A stretch of DNA of 64,000 nt from an uncultured Oscillospiraceae bacterium (GTDB lineage Bacteria > Bacillota > Clostridia > Oscillospirales > Oscillospiraceae): the NCBI GenBank assembly GCA_910587645.1, contig CAJUNA010000005.1, positions 62,001 through 126,000 on the forward strand, written 5' to 3'. How positions within the stretch are numbered: position 1 is the stretch's first letter; each line of letters begins with the position of its first letter. The notes beneath the pieces were generated by a model that ran no database searches, was not told the DNA's origin, and was given only the letters and a program-made list of their open reading frames with translations. Below, piece after piece: positions 9,108 to 17,703 of this stretch. The position numbers and the translations under genes were made by a program.

Positions 9108-10232
9108 TCAGCCGGCCAACTGGTCGGCGGTATAGTAGCCGCCCTCGACAATGATCTCTTCATAGTTGTTCACATCCACTGCCACGGGGGTGCACAGGTA
9201 GGAGGGAACCACGAAAACGCCGTTGTCATAGGTGCTGGTGTCGTTGATCTCAGGCTCGGTGCCGCTGATGACGGCGTTGACCATGCCCACGCACTTCTCA
9301 GCCAGCAGGCGGGTGTCCTTGTAGATGGACATGGTCTGATGGCCGGAGATGATGTTCTTGACTGCCATCAGCTCGGCGTCCTGGCCAGTGATAAGGGGCC
9401 AGTTTTCGCTGGTGTAGCCAGCGGATTCCAGGGCGGAGCGGATGCCGTAGGAGAAGCCGTCAAAGGCGGAGCAGGCGATATCCAGGGGCTCATCGGCATA
9501 GAAGCCGGACAGGTAGTTCTCGCACCACTGCTGGGCGGTCTCCTGGCTCCAGCGGAGGATGCAGGTTTCATCGAAAGAGGTACGGCCGGTCTTGCACACC
9601 AGGGTGCCATCGTTCAGGTACTCCTCCAATACGCCCATGATGCCCTTGTGCAGCAGCACGGCGTTGTTATCATCGGGGGAGCCCATGAAGAACTCGATGG
9701 TGTAGCTCTTGCCTTCCTTGCGGGCGCCTTCCAGATCCTTGGCGTCCTTGATGTACTGGCCGATAGCCGTGCCCACGCCCTCGTTGTCGAAGGAAGCGTA
9801 GTAAAGCACCGCATCGGTGTTCTTGAGCAGGCGGTCATAGGCGATGATGGGGATGCCGGCTTCCTTGGCCTGCGCTTCCACGCCGGTCAGGGTGCCTTCG
9901 TCCACGGCCGCGATGACGATGCAGTCCACCTGCTGGGAGACCATGTTCTCAATCTGAGAAACCTGGGCCTGGGGATCGTCCTCGGCGTACTGAAGCTGGA
10001 CGGTGTAGCCCAGGGCTTCCAGCTTGGCTTTCATATTGGCGCCATCGTTGATCCATCGCTCGGAGGACTGGGTGGGCATGGCAATGCCGATGGTTTTGCC
10101 GGCACCGACCTGATCGCCGGTCTGATCGCCAGCAGGGGTGCTCCCGTTGTCAGGGGTACCGCCAGTGCCGCCGCAGGCGGCCAGAGCCAGAACCATAACC
10201 AGGGCCAGTGCTAACGCAAGAAACTTCTTCAT
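9108..10232 (-). CDS. chvE: Multiple-monosaccharide ABC transporter, sugar-binding lipoprotein ChvE
   Basis: A 374-residue lipoprotein with a lipobox (LAAC, Cys20) followed by a G/T/D-rich linker. The mature part is a type I periplasmic binding domain: TIGIAMPTQSSERW, then QIENMVSQQVDCIVIAAVDEG and the hinge block GIPIIAYDRLL. It captures extracellular pentoses or galactose for MmsAB. It is the first gene of the operon, behind a consensus promoter with an AraR-like box next to it, so it should be repressed without arabinose. Confidence 0.95.
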   Translation of the reverse strand: MKKFLALALALVMVLALAACGGTGGTPDNGSTPAGDQTGDQVGAGKTIGIAMPTQSSERWINDGANMKAKLEALGYTVQLQYAEDDPQAQVSQIENMVSQQVDCIVIAAVDEGTLTGVEAQAKEAGIPIIAYDRLLKNTDAVLYYASFDNEGVGTAIGQYIKDAKDLEGARKEGKSYTIEFFMGSPDDNNAVLLHKGIMGVLEEYLNDGTLVCKTGRTSFDETCILRWSQETAQQWCENYLSGFYADEPLDIACSAFDGFSYGIRSALESAGYTSENWPLITGQDAELMAVKNIISGHQTMSIYKDTRLLAEKCVGMVNAVISGTEPEINDTSTYDNGVFVVPSYLCTPVAVDVNNYEEIIVEGGYYTADQLAG

Positions 10233-10283
10233 AGTGTTTGCTCCAATCCATTCTTGATGTATTCCCTTTCGGGTGATGGATTG

Positions 10284-10312
10284 AGTATAGCTGTTTTCGT
10301 GGACTTTGTCAA
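10284..10312 (-). promoter_or_regulatory. Promoter of the chvE-araA operon
   Basis: On the minus strand, TTGACA (10307-10312) and TATACT (10284-10289) are exactly 17 bases apart. The -35 is directly preceded by an AraR-like box. Confidence 0.9.
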
Positions 10313-10313
10313 T

Positions 10314-10326
10314 AATTTGTACGCAC
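10314..10326 (-). promoter_or_regulatory. Putative AraR operator next to the chvE promoter
   Basis: The plus strand reads AATTTGTACGCAC, a good match to half of the Firmicute AraR palindrome (ATTTGTACGTACAAAT). It touches the -35 of the chvE promoter, so bound AraR would block RNA polymerase. The second half-site is weak. Confidence 0.55.
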
Positions 10327-10595
10327 TTCTTTTTGTTTTTGGATCTGTAAACAATACAAATTGGTGAAGCCCTATAAAATTAGAGTGGTAAAATCAAGAA
10401 ATTATCATCAAAAAGTTTTTATTTATAAACCAATTATTAAAAAACTATATATTTCTAAAATAAAAAATTTGTATGTTTTGTTTATCGGCCTACACTTTTC
10501 TCTGCGTCAATTTGCACAAATACCAAAAAAATATTAAAAATTGTCCGCATTAATGCTGTTTTTTGTACAGATAAACAGCGGCCAGAAAGAAGCTC
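10327..10595. promoter_or_regulatory. AT-rich araR-chvE intergenic region with further AraR-like boxes
   Basis: No gene is seen. The stretch is much more AT-rich than its surroundings. It contains weaker AraR-like elements: TACAAATTGG near 10355, AATTTGTATG at 10466-10475, AATTTGCACAAATA near 10509, and AAATTGTCCGCATTAAT at 10538-10554. Spaced boxes would allow looping between the two promoters, as known for AraR in Bacillus subtilis. Confidence 0.45.
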
Positions 10596-10624
10596 TTGCA
10601 ATTTGTCCGTATTTCCTGTATACT
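10596..10624 (+). promoter_or_regulatory. araR promoter with an AraR-like box in its spacer
   Basis: TTGCAA (10596-10601) and TATACT (10619-10624) are 17 bases apart. The spacer contains AATTTGTCCGTAT (10600-10612), an AraR-type half-site, which suggests autorepression. Confidence 0.8.
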
Positions 10625-10665
10625 GGGTTTATCTTTTCAACCAGTCGCACGGAGGAGGCGGGGGC

Positions 10666-11754
10666 ATGGCTGCAAAATACCAACTGATCGCGGACGAGCT
10701 GCGGGCGCATATCAAGGCGGGTAAATACGCCACTGCTACCGGCCTCCCGCCGGAGTTCGCCATCGCGGAGGAATATCAGGTCAGCCGGCAGACTGTACGC
10801 CAGGCCTTAGCCGTCCTGGTCCGGGAGGGGTTGATCGAAACCCGGCAGGGCAGCGGCTCCCACATCCTGCGCTCTCCCTCCGGAGGCGGGCAGCGGCGCA
10901 GTATCGCCGTCATTTTTACTTATATTGGAGATTACTTTTTCCCCGGCATTCTCCGGGAAGTGGAAAATGTCCTCTCCCAGAATAACTGCACCCCATCCCT
11001 TTTCTCTACCCAGAACCAAGTGTCCAACGAGCGCCGCATTCTCTCCAATCTCCTTACCCAGCCCGTGGACGGCATCCTGGTGGAGGCCACCAAGAGCGCC
11101 CTGCCTAACCCCAACCTGGATCTGTACCGCCAGCTTATGGAGCGGGACATCCCGCTGGTGTTCATGCACGGCTACTATGCCAACCTGCCCGGGGTTCATT
11201 ACGTGCTGGACGCCAATTTTGATGGCGGACGGCTGCTATCCCATTACCTGGCAGACAACGGCTACCACCGCATTGGCGGTATTTTCAAATCCGATGACAT
11301 CCAGGGCCACGGGCGCTACGATGGTTACGCCACTGGCCTGCGGGAAAAGGGCCTGCCCCTCCAGGATCAATACGTCTATTGGTACAACACAGAGATCAAG
11401 GCCAGGGCCAGCCTAATGGCCGGGGATGACACTCCCATCCGTGCTTTTCTGGACGTATCCTTGGACGAGGTGGATTCTTTTGTCTGCTACAACGATGAGC
11501 TGGCCAACTTCCTGGTGGGACAGGTACAGAAGCGGGGGCTGCGCATTCCTGACGATGTGGCGGTGGTAAGCTTTGATAACAGCTATTACAGCGAGATTGC
11601 CGCTGTCCCCCTCACCTCCCTTTCCCATGGAAGCGAGAACGCCGGCCGCACGGCGGCGGAAATCCTCATTAAGCAGCTCAACGGCAAGTACTGCCAGAGC
11701 GTACAAATTCCGTGGGTTCTGGTGGAGCGGGAGAGCAGTAAGAAAAAGAAATAA
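10666..11754 (+). CDS. araR: Arabinose-responsive repressor AraR
   Basis: A 362-residue regulator with a GntR winged helix at the N-terminus (residues ~3-70; YQVSRQTVRQALAVLVREGLI) and a LacI/GalR-type sugar-binding domain after it (RSIAVIFTYIGDYFFPGILR; later IPDDVAVVSFDNSYYSE). This chimeric layout defines AraR, which leaves DNA when L-arabinose binds. The start was set at ATG 10666, behind GGAGGAGG; an upstream in-frame TTG overlaps the promoter and is rejected. It is divergent from the operon it should control and shares a regulatory region with it. Confidence 0.93.
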   Translation: MAAKYQLIADELRAHIKAGKYATATGLPPEFAIAEEYQVSRQTVRQALAVLVREGLIETRQGSGSHILRSPSGGGQRRSIAVIFTYIGDYFFPGILREVENVLSQNNCTPSLFSTQNQVSNERRILSNLLTQPVDGILVEATKSALPNPNLDLYRQLMERDIPLVFMHGYYANLPGVHYVLDANFDGGRLLSHYLADNGYHRIGGIFKSDDIQGHGRYDGYATGLREKGLPLQDQYVYWYNTEIKARASLMAGDDTPIRAFLDVSLDEVDSFVCYNDELANFLVGQVQKRGLRIPDDVAVVSFDNSYYSEIAAVPLTSLSHGSENAGRTAAEILIKQLNGKYCQSVQIPWVLVERESSKKKK

Positions 11755-11792
11755 ACCAGGGCACGGAAGCCGAAAGCTCCGTGCCCTGGTTT
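11753..11792. terminator. Bidirectional terminator between araR and jag
   Basis: A perfect 15-base inverted repeat (11753-11767 with 11778-11792) has a 10-base loop and T-rich sequence on both outer sides. It ends both converging transcripts. Confidence 0.85.
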
Positions 11793-11797
11793 ATTTC

Positions 11798-12715
11798 TTA
11801 TTGGCGGCCGCTGTTCCGGTCGTAGGCCACGATCACCCGGCGGTTGGGGTCGGTGCCCATGGAGTAGGTAGTAACCCCCTCCACATCTTGCAAAGCGGTG
11901 TGGATGACATGGCGCTCATAAGCGTTCATCGGTTCCAGGGTCACGTTGCGCTTGTACTTGACCACTTTCGCCGCAACCTTATGAGCCAGGTGGTGCAGGC
12001 TTTGCTCCCGCTTGAGACGGTAGTTTTCCGCATCTACATGGACTCGTATCCGCTTGTCGCCGCCCTTGTTGATGGAATAATTGGTGAGCTGCTGGATGGC
12101 GTCCAGAGTCTCACCCCGGCGCCCGATCAGAGAACCCAGCTTCTCCCCCTCCAAGATGACCTTATAGCGGCCCTCGCTGTCCATATAGACCTTCACCTGG
12201 GCCGTACTTTCCATGTGTTCCAGCAGGCCGGTGAGGAAAGCGGTGATCTGCTGCGCCTTTTCATCGCTGCACGGCTCACCCAATTCCATAGGCTTGATCT
12301 CCATGGCGGCTTCCCCCTCCGGCTCCTGGCGGGAGGGCTGGGGACGGCGCTCAGGCTTGGGCCGGACGAGCTTTTTCCGTTCAGGTTTCCGCTCTTCCTG
12401 GGACGGTGGGGCGGAAGGCTCCCCCTCTGCTAGTTGAACAGGCCTTGCTTGCTGGACAGGCTTTACCGGCTGGACAGGCGGCGGGGCGGGTGCTTTGGCC
12501 GCGGAGACAGGCTTTGGGGGCCTGGCCGGCGCTTCCGGAACCTCATAGGTCACACGGACCTTGGCGGGGCTGGCGCCGATGCCCAGAAAGCCCTTCTTGG
12601 CCCGCTCCAGAATCTCCACGGACACATCGTCCCGCTCCAGACCCAATTGGGCCAGGGCCTTGCCAATCGCCTCGTCCTCGGTCTTGCCGGTGACGTCAAT
12701 AAATTTCGTCGTCAT
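11798..12715 (-). CDS. jag: RNA-binding protein Jag/KhpB (SpoIIIJ-associated)
   Basis: A 305-residue protein with three recognisable parts: a Jag-N domain (residues 1-55; VTGKTEDEAIGKALAQLG), a long P/K/E-rich linker, a KH domain with the GxxG loop (LIGRRGETLDAIQ) and a C-terminal R3H domain (ERHVIHTALQ). KhpB/EloR binds RNA with KhpA and affects cell elongation and sporulation in Gram-positive bacteria. The linker is longer than usual and low in complexity. It follows yidC by 9 bases, the conserved order in Firmicutes. Confidence 0.95.
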   Translation of the reverse strand: MTTKFIDVTGKTEDEAIGKALAQLGLERDDVSVEILERAKKGFLGIGASPAKVRVTYEVPEAPARPPKPVSAAKAPAPPPVQPVKPVQQARPVQLAEGEPSAPPSQEERKPERKKLVRPKPERRPQPSRQEPEGEAAMEIKPMELGEPCSDEKAQQITAFLTGLLEHMESTAQVKVYMDSEGRYKVILEGEKLGSLIGRRGETLDAIQQLTNYSINKGGDKRIRVHVDAENYRLKREQSLHHLAHKVAAKVVKYKRNVTLEPMNAYERHVIHTALQDVEGVTTYSMGTDPNRRVIVAYDRNSGRQ

Positions 12716-12724
12716 AACGGGTCC

Positions 12725-13822
12725 TTACTCCTTATCATCATATCGGCCGGCCTGGTAGCTGCGCCCCCTGGCGTAGGGGCGTTCGCCCACGCGGCCCGCT
12801 TCATTGGTTGTGACCTTCTTTTCTTTATCCTTCTGAGGCTGCTTTTTAGGCTTCCGCGGCTCCAGGTCCCGCTGCTCGGCGGCCCGCTTTTTGGCCTCCT
12901 CCTGGCGCAGCTTCCGGGACGCTTCCCGGGCGGCTTCCCGCTCCTCTTCTTCTTCGTTCAGCTTTTTGGTGTAAAACTTGCCCAGGATGGACTCGCGGAT
13001 CATCATCCACAGGCTGTTGGCAATCCAGTACACGCCCAGACCGGCGGGCATGGAGAAGCAGAACCACAAGCTCATCAGCGGCATCAGCAGGTTCATCATC
13101 CGCATGCTTTTCTGCTGTTCGGCGGATTGCCCGTTGCTCTTGGCCAGGACAAAGGTGGACAGGTATTGAATTGCGGTGGCCAGCACTGGCACCAGGATCA
13201 GGCCAATGACACCCCAATCCATCTTAAAATTGGAAAACGCATCTCCCGGCATCCCGCTCAAGTCGATGCCCAGGAATCCGTAATTGACAGGGAACATAGT
13301 GGCGCAGCCCTCGATGCCCGTCCAATTGAATTCGTTCCACCGCTGGGAGACAAAGTCCACCAGCTTCACCTGCTCATAGGCGCCAAAGACCCCATTGCCC
13401 ATAGTGTCAGCTACGTAGCCCAGGGAGACGGCGGCATTACGCAGGGCGTCACAGGCGGTTTCACTGAGCCCCATAAAATAGATCACCGGCTGGCGGATAA
13501 TGGAATACAGGGGGATTAGGATAAACAGCGGCACGAAGGACCACAGGCACCCGCCCATGGGGTTGATGCCCTCCTCCTGGTAGAGCTTGGCCAACTCCTC
13601 TTGATATTTCTGCTGGTTTTTCGCGTACTGCTTCTGCAATTCCGCCTGCTTGCCGGACAGGCGGCCCATGCGGATCATGCTGCGCTTGGACTTCATCTGG
13701 AAGGGGATCATGATGAGGGTGATGACCAAGCTGAACAGGATGATGGACAGGCCATAGGAATTGGTGATGGAATACATCAGTCGCAGCAGGGCGGCAAAGG
13801 GTAATGTAATGATCTTGCCCAT
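12725..13822 (-). CDS. yidC: Membrane protein insertase YidC/SpoIIIJ
   Basis: Inserts proteins into the cytoplasmic membrane with or without SecYEG. The 365-residue product has the 60KD_IMP core: a first segment (YGLSIILFSLVITLIMIPFQ), the cytosolic hairpin with PMGG, and later hydrophobic segments ending in MPAGLGVYWIANSLWMM. A basic, coiled-coil-prone tail of ~90 residues rich in E, K and R follows; such tails contact the ribosome. The start was set at ATG 13822 because an upstream in-frame TTG would lie inside the GGAGGA ribosome site. No lipobox is seen, unlike Bacillus SpoIIIJ. Confidence 0.95.
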   Translation of the reverse strand: MGKIITLPFAALLRLMYSITNSYGLSIILFSLVITLIMIPFQMKSKRSMIRMGRLSGKQAELQKQYAKNQQKYQEELAKLYQEEGINPMGGCLWSFVPLFILIPLYSIIRQPVIYFMGLSETACDALRNAAVSLGYVADTMGNGVFGAYEQVKLVDFVSQRWNEFNWTGIEGCATMFPVNYGFLGIDLSGMPGDAFSNFKMDWGVIGLILVPVLATAIQYLSTFVLAKSNGQSAEQQKSMRMMNLLMPLMSLWFCFSMPAGLGVYWIANSLWMMIRESILGKFYTKKLNEEEEEREAAREASRKLRQEEAKKRAAEQRDLEPRKPKKQPQKDKEKKVTTNEAGRVGERPYARGRSYQAGRYDDKE

Positions 13823-13887
13823 TGACGGTATTTCCTCCAAGTAATTATGAGCTTTTCAGGATGTCCCATGGCCTTCTCTCAGAATGC

Positions 13888-14103
13888 CTAGGGAACAGGG
13901 TCGTAAAAGTCCCCCTTATAAAAGGGGTGGCACCGCAAAAATCGCTTTAAGGCCAGCCAGCCCCCCTTGGCCGCGCCATATTTGGCAATCGCTTCCACAG
14001 CGTATTGGGAGCAGGTGGGAATAAAGCGGCACCGGGGCGGCAGCCCCGGCGAGATGTGTTTCTGATAGAACCGAATGGCCCCCAGCAGAAACCGCCGGAT
14101 CAT
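13888..14103 (-). CDS. yidD: Membrane protein insertion efficiency factor YidD
   Basis: A 71-residue protein with the full YidD signature: FYQKHISP, then CRFIPTCSQYAVEAI and FLRCHPFYKGDFYDPVP. It helps YidC-dependent insertion at the membrane surface. Its ATG overlaps the rnpA stop (ATGA) and yidC follows. Confidence 0.97.
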   Translation of the reverse strand: MIRRFLLGAIRFYQKHISPGLPPRCRFIPTCSQYAVEAIAKYGAAKGGWLALKRFLRCHPFYKGDFYDPVP

Positions 14104-14447
14104 GTCTTATCTCCCACGGCCAGCCCCAATTGGCCGCAGGCCTTATAAAAAGCGGCAGTGAGCTTCGGGTAGGGGCCGTTCACAGCCCGGGTCCGGGCCA
14201 CGAGGATAATGTCGTACCCTTGCTTCATATCCGGCTGGGCCAGGCGGTAGACCTCCCTCAGCCGCCTGCGGGCGCGGTTACGCACCACGGCGCATCCCAG
14301 CTTGGTGCTGACAGTGACACCTAGCCGGTTCTGCTTGCACCCGTTAGGGCGGCAGTAAAGCACCAGGTAGGGAGTGACGGCGGAGCGTCCCTTGTTGTAG
14401 ATCCTGCGGAAGGTACGGTTTTCTTTAATGGTATCGGTTTTTTTCAT
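14100..14447 (-). CDS. rnpA: Ribonuclease P protein component
   Basis: A 115-residue basic protein, the cofactor of the RNase P ribozyme that trims tRNA 5' ends. The family motif is clear: NRLGVTVSTKLGCAVVRNRARRRLREVYR. It lies between rpmH and yidD, the universal order. ATG 14447 is preferred over an in-frame TTG six bases upstream. The ribosome site is weak, as often for rnpA, which tends to be expressed below rpmH. Confidence 0.96.
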   Translation of the reverse strand: MKKTDTIKENRTFRRIYNKGRSAVTPYLVLYCRPNGCKQNRLGVTVSTKLGCAVVRNRARRRLREVYRLAQPDMKQGYDIILVARTRAVNGPYPKLTAAFYKACGQLGLAVGDKT

Positions 14448-14604
14448 CGGCAATTACCCGCAAGGACGGCCATCTAAACGCCAGGCGCTTAAACGACCGT
14501 CCCTTCATGATCTATCCTATTTGCGATGCTGCAAGCTCCGCCGCCTGCCGCCGGTCGTGCGGCGGCGTGGCCTACGGCCGCGAAGGGCGGCCCAACGGCG
14601 AGCC

Positions 14605-14739
14605 TCAATGGGTCAGGCGGTTGCGGCCCTTTGCGCGGCGGCGGGCAAGGACCTTACGGCCGTTAGCGGTGCTCATCCGCTTGCGGAAGCCATGCTCTTT
14701 GGAGCGTTGGCGCTTTTTGGGCTGATAGGTACGGAACAT
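14605..14739 (-). CDS. rpmH: 50S ribosomal protein L34
   Basis: A 44-residue, very basic protein starting MFRTYQPKKRQRSKEHGFR and ending with RAKGRNRLTH, unmistakably L34. AGGAGG lies nine bases before ATG 14739; another ATG two codons upstream is too close to it. It heads the rpmH-rnpA-yidD-yidC-jag operon and has its own consensus promoter. Confidence 0.97.
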   Translation of the reverse strand: MFRTYQPKKRQRSKEHGFRKRMSTANGRKVLARRRAKGRNRLTH

Positions 14740-14860
14740 TTGCATACACCTCCTGGTTTGATAAATTTCACGGAGGGGCCGGAGCGCCCTCTACTCGACG
14801 ACGGAGAAAAACTCCCCCGCAGTTGACCATTTTGTGCCTGTCCGCTGACAAGCACTAATT

Positions 14861-14889
14861 ATTATACATAATATTGGCGGGGATGTCAA
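14861..14889 (-). promoter_or_regulatory. rpmH promoter
   Basis: Perfect TTGACA (14884-14889) and TATAAT (14861-14866) are 17 bases apart on the minus strand. This is a very strong housekeeping promoter, as expected for a ribosomal protein operon. Confidence 0.92.
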
Positions 14890-14940
14890 CAAAAAATTCG
14901 GAAAAACGCCGTCTCCGGCCAGGGATGGTATTTCCCCATT

Positions 14941-15822
14941 CTATAAATTGCTGCTCCCCTGGCTTCCGCCGTCCCGCAGCCAGTTCCCAATGCTGGCCAT
15001 ACACAGCATCGCAGCTACCAGAAACCCGCCAGGGATCAGGATGATCCACCACGCGCCGCTTAGAAGGGCCTGCTCCGACAGGGACAGCATGCTGCCCCAA
15101 CTGATCGTCTCCAGGGGCAGCCCGATGCCCATAAAGCTCAGGGTGGACTCAGCGGCAATAGCTGAGCGTACATTCATCACCACCATGAACATGATGGAGG
15201 AAAAGAAATTGGGGGCCAGGTGCTGCCGCAAGATATGAAAAAATCCGCCGCCCATGCATCTGGACGCCAACACGTACTCGCTGCCCCGCAGCCGCCGCAC
15301 CTCTGAGCGCACTACTTTGGCGATGCTGGTCCAGCTTGTAAGGCCGATCACCAGCGACAGGCTCAGTACCCCCGCTTTCCCAAGGGCAGCCTGCAAAAAG
15401 ACCACCAGCAGCAGGGATGGGATGCTGAGAAAAATTTCGGTCCCGCGCATCAGCAGCCCATCCAGCCATTTGGGGGCCATTCCGCTGACTGTGCCGAAAA
15501 GGATGGCAATACCAGTAGAAACCGCTGTGGATAAGGCGCCGATGGACAGCGAGACCCGCCCCCCAAACCAGATCATGGAAAAAATATCCCGGCCCATGGT
15601 GTCGGTGCCAAACCAGAATTCCCGGCTGGGGGCCTGAGAAGCGTGGAATAGATCCATGTATGCCGGATCCTTCGGCATAAACAGCCCGCAGCACAGGCAC
15701 CCCAAAAGCAGCGCCGCCAGTATAGTCATGGAGATAACCGGTTTCCCGGTGTACCACCCCGGCTTTTTTGGTGGAGACGGCTGAGGGGATCTAGCGCCAA
15801 CCAGAATAAATCGTTCATCCAT
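14941..15822 (-). CDS. Oligopeptide/nickel-type ABC transporter permease (DppC type)
   Basis: A 293-residue inner-membrane permease with the short N-terminal OppC domain and about five or six hydrophobic segments. It has the EAA-type loop that contacts the ATPase (SEYVLASRCMGGGFFHILRQHL) and the DppC block STLSFMGIGLP. Last gene of a five-gene importer operon; it overlaps the dppB-type gene by 8 bases. The substrate (peptide, nickel or metallophore) cannot be read from the sequence. Confidence 0.92.
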   Translation of the reverse strand: MDERFILVGARSPQPSPPKKPGWYTGKPVISMTILAALLLGCLCCGLFMPKDPAYMDLFHASQAPSREFWFGTDTMGRDIFSMIWFGGRVSLSIGALSTAVSTGIAILFGTVSGMAPKWLDGLLMRGTEIFLSIPSLLLVVFLQAALGKAGVLSLSLVIGLTSWTSIAKVVRSEVRRLRGSEYVLASRCMGGGFFHILRQHLAPNFFSSIMFMVVMNVRSAIAAESTLSFMGIGLPLETISWGSMLSLSEQALLSGAWWIILIPGGFLVAAMLCMASIGNWLRDGGSQGSSNL

Positions 15823-16810
15823 GCTCCGGCACCTCCATGTCCCCGCTCCCCATTCTGGGGTCGAGCCGCTCGCTGGCGATCTGGGCCAGAATGTTGCAGA
15901 AAATAACTACCGTCCCCGACAGGATGCACAGCAGCATCAGCAGGTTATAGTCCTGATACCGCGCGCTCTCGTAGGACAGCGTTCCAATGCCGGGATAGGA
16001 AAAGACCGTCTCCACAATATACGTCCCCCCCAGCACATGGGGGACAGAAACCGCCATCAGGCTCAAATAGGAGGGCATGATGTTCCTGATACAGTGCCGG
16101 GACAGCACCGTGCGGCGGTTCAGACCTTTGGCCTTTGCCAGCAGTACGTAGTCAGAACGGACTTCTTCCAGCAGCTTGTTGCGGATCATGTAGGCATAGT
16201 ACCATAAATGCCCCGCCGCCGTTACCGCCAGGGGCAGGATTAGATGGATCGCACGGTCCCCAAATCCGCCTCCGCCAGTGGTATAGGCCCCGCTGCTGGG
16301 AAGCCAGCGGAGCTGGACGGCAAATACTAATATGAACACCAGGGACAGCCAGAACTCCGGGATGCAGCTTATTACCGTCCCCGCACGGCAGATCAGGCGG
16401 TCTGCCAGCCGCCCCTCGTACCACGCGCACAATGCGCCCAGTACCAGTGCGCCGGTAAAAATCAAGGCAAAGCCTATGCCGCCTAGAAGCAAAGTGTTGG
16501 GCAGGCGGGAGGATATGACCTTTACCACATCCGTCTTGTACTTGTAGGATATGCCGAAATCCCCCCGCAGGGCGTTTTCCAGCCAGCGGATGTATTGGAC
16601 GCTGATAGGCTGATCCAGGCCCAGCCGCGCTTCCGCCTGCGCCCGCTCCGCAACCGTCATCTTCTCCGCGCGTTCGCCGTAGTAGGACACCAGCGGGTCG
16701 CCTGGGGCCAGGCGCGATACGTAGAACACCGCCGCTGAGAGGAGAAAGACGCTTATTACGAATGCCAGCGCCTTGCCGCCATAATAGATAAACGGGTTTT
16801 TTCGCCTCAT
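15815..16810 (-). CDS. Oligopeptide/nickel-type ABC transporter permease (DppB type)
   Basis: A 331-residue permease that pairs with the DppC-type subunit. It shows the DppB features: an N-terminal hydrophobic segment, ARLGLDQPISVQYIRWLENALRGDFG, and the EAA loop (YVLLAKAKGLNRRTVLSRHC). The start was set at ATG 16810, which overlaps the upstream stop (ATGA) and follows AGGAGG; an earlier in-frame ATG would lie inside the ATPase gene. Confidence 0.92.
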   Translation of the reverse strand: MRRKNPFIYYGGKALAFVISVFLLSAAVFYVSRLAPGDPLVSYYGERAEKMTVAERAQAEARLGLDQPISVQYIRWLENALRGDFGISYKYKTDVVKVISSRLPNTLLLGGIGFALIFTGALVLGALCAWYEGRLADRLICRAGTVISCIPEFWLSLVFILVFAVQLRWLPSSGAYTTGGGGFGDRAIHLILPLAVTAAGHLWYYAYMIRNKLLEEVRSDYVLLAKAKGLNRRTVLSRHCIRNIMPSYLSLMAVSVPHVLGGTYIVETVFSYPGIGTLSYESARYQDYNLLMLLCILSGTVVIFCNILAQIASERLDPRMGSGDMEVPEHG

Positions 16811-17703
16811 GGCTCCTCCTTTCTCAGAACCCAATGTCCCGGCGCGGCTTCCGTCAGGATGCCCTCCCGGTCAAAACGGTCCGGGTCGAAGGATTCCAGC
16901 ACCCGTGCCCGCTCCCGCCGGGGATCCGGGATGGGGATAGCGGACAGCAACGCCTTTGTATAGGGATGCAGGGGATTGCGGAACAGCTCGGCAGTGGGGG
17001 CGGTTTCTACCAGCTTGCCCTGGAACATGACGCCGGCCCGGTCGCAGAGATACCGCACCACCGCTAAGTCGTGGGCGATAAAAAGGAAGGTAAAGCCGTG
17101 CTCCGCTTGCAGGTGCTTGAACAAATTGATAATCTGGGCTTGGATGGATACGTCCAGGGACGCTACCGGCTCGTCCGCCGCCAGCAGGTCCGGCCCCATG
17201 CACAGGGCGCGGGCAATGGCTACCCGCTGGCGCTGGCCGCCGGACAGTTCTCCGGGGTGTTTGTCCAGGTACGCCGCGTCCATGCCTACGCAGCGGAGCT
17301 GGAAAGCCGCTTCGTCCCGGCGCGTACCGCGGGGCGGGCGGATGCGGTGGATTGCCATAGGCTCGCTGATGATATCCGCCACCGTCATGCGCGGGTTCAG
17401 GCTGGAAGTGGAGTCTTGAAAAATCATCTGGCGGGAGGTTTGCAGCAATTCCTTGTGGGCGCGGAATTGGCCCGGGTCGCAGATGTTTACCCCTAAATAC
17501 CGAATTTTCCCAGCGGTAGGGTGCAGCAGGCTCATGACGCATTTGGCGATGGTGGATTTTCCAGACCCGGATTCCCCCACCAAGCCGAAAATCTCCCCGC
17601 GATGAAGCTGAAAGGATACATTATCCACCGCCCGCAGTACTGTCCTCCGCCCCAGGCGGAAGCAGTGGGTCAGGTTCTGGACGTCCAGGAGGATATCATT
17701 CAT
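16807..17703 (-). CDS. Oligopeptide/nickel-type ABC transporter ATPase (DppF type)
   Basis: A 298-residue ATPase with Walker A GESGSGKST, the Opp/Dpp Q-loop MIFQDSTSSLNPRMTV, signature LSGGQRQRV and Walker B LLAADEPVASLD. The C-terminal oligopeptide-type extension (NPLHPYTKALLSAIP) is present but short. It overlaps the DppD-type gene by 8 bases. It should form a heterodimer with DppD under the two permeases. Confidence 0.93.
   Translation of the reverse strand: MNDILLDVQNLTHCFRLGRRTVLRAVDNVSFQLHRGEIFGLVGESGSGKSTIAKCVMSLLHPTAGKIRYLGVNICDPGQFRAHKELLQTSRQMIFQDSTSSLNPRMTVADIISEPMAIHRIRPPRGTRRDEAAFQLRCVGMDAAYLDKHPGELSGGQRQRVAIARALCMGPDLLAADEPVASLDVSIQAQIINLFKHLQAEHGFTFLFIAHDLAVVRYLCDRAGVMFQGKLVETAPTAELFRNPLHPYTKALLSAIPIPDPRRERARVLESFDPDRFDREGILTEAAPGHWVLRKEEP

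Noticed and set aside
7449..10214. Very long plus-strand open frame (about 921 codons) opposite mmsA and chvE.
   Set aside because: Antisense shadow of mmsA and chvE; no recognisable domain, no ribosome site, and it would run against the operon promoter.
14740..14940. Origin of replication next to rpmH.
   Set aside because: No TTATCCACA-type boxes or AT-rich unwinding element could be found, and dnaA is absent.
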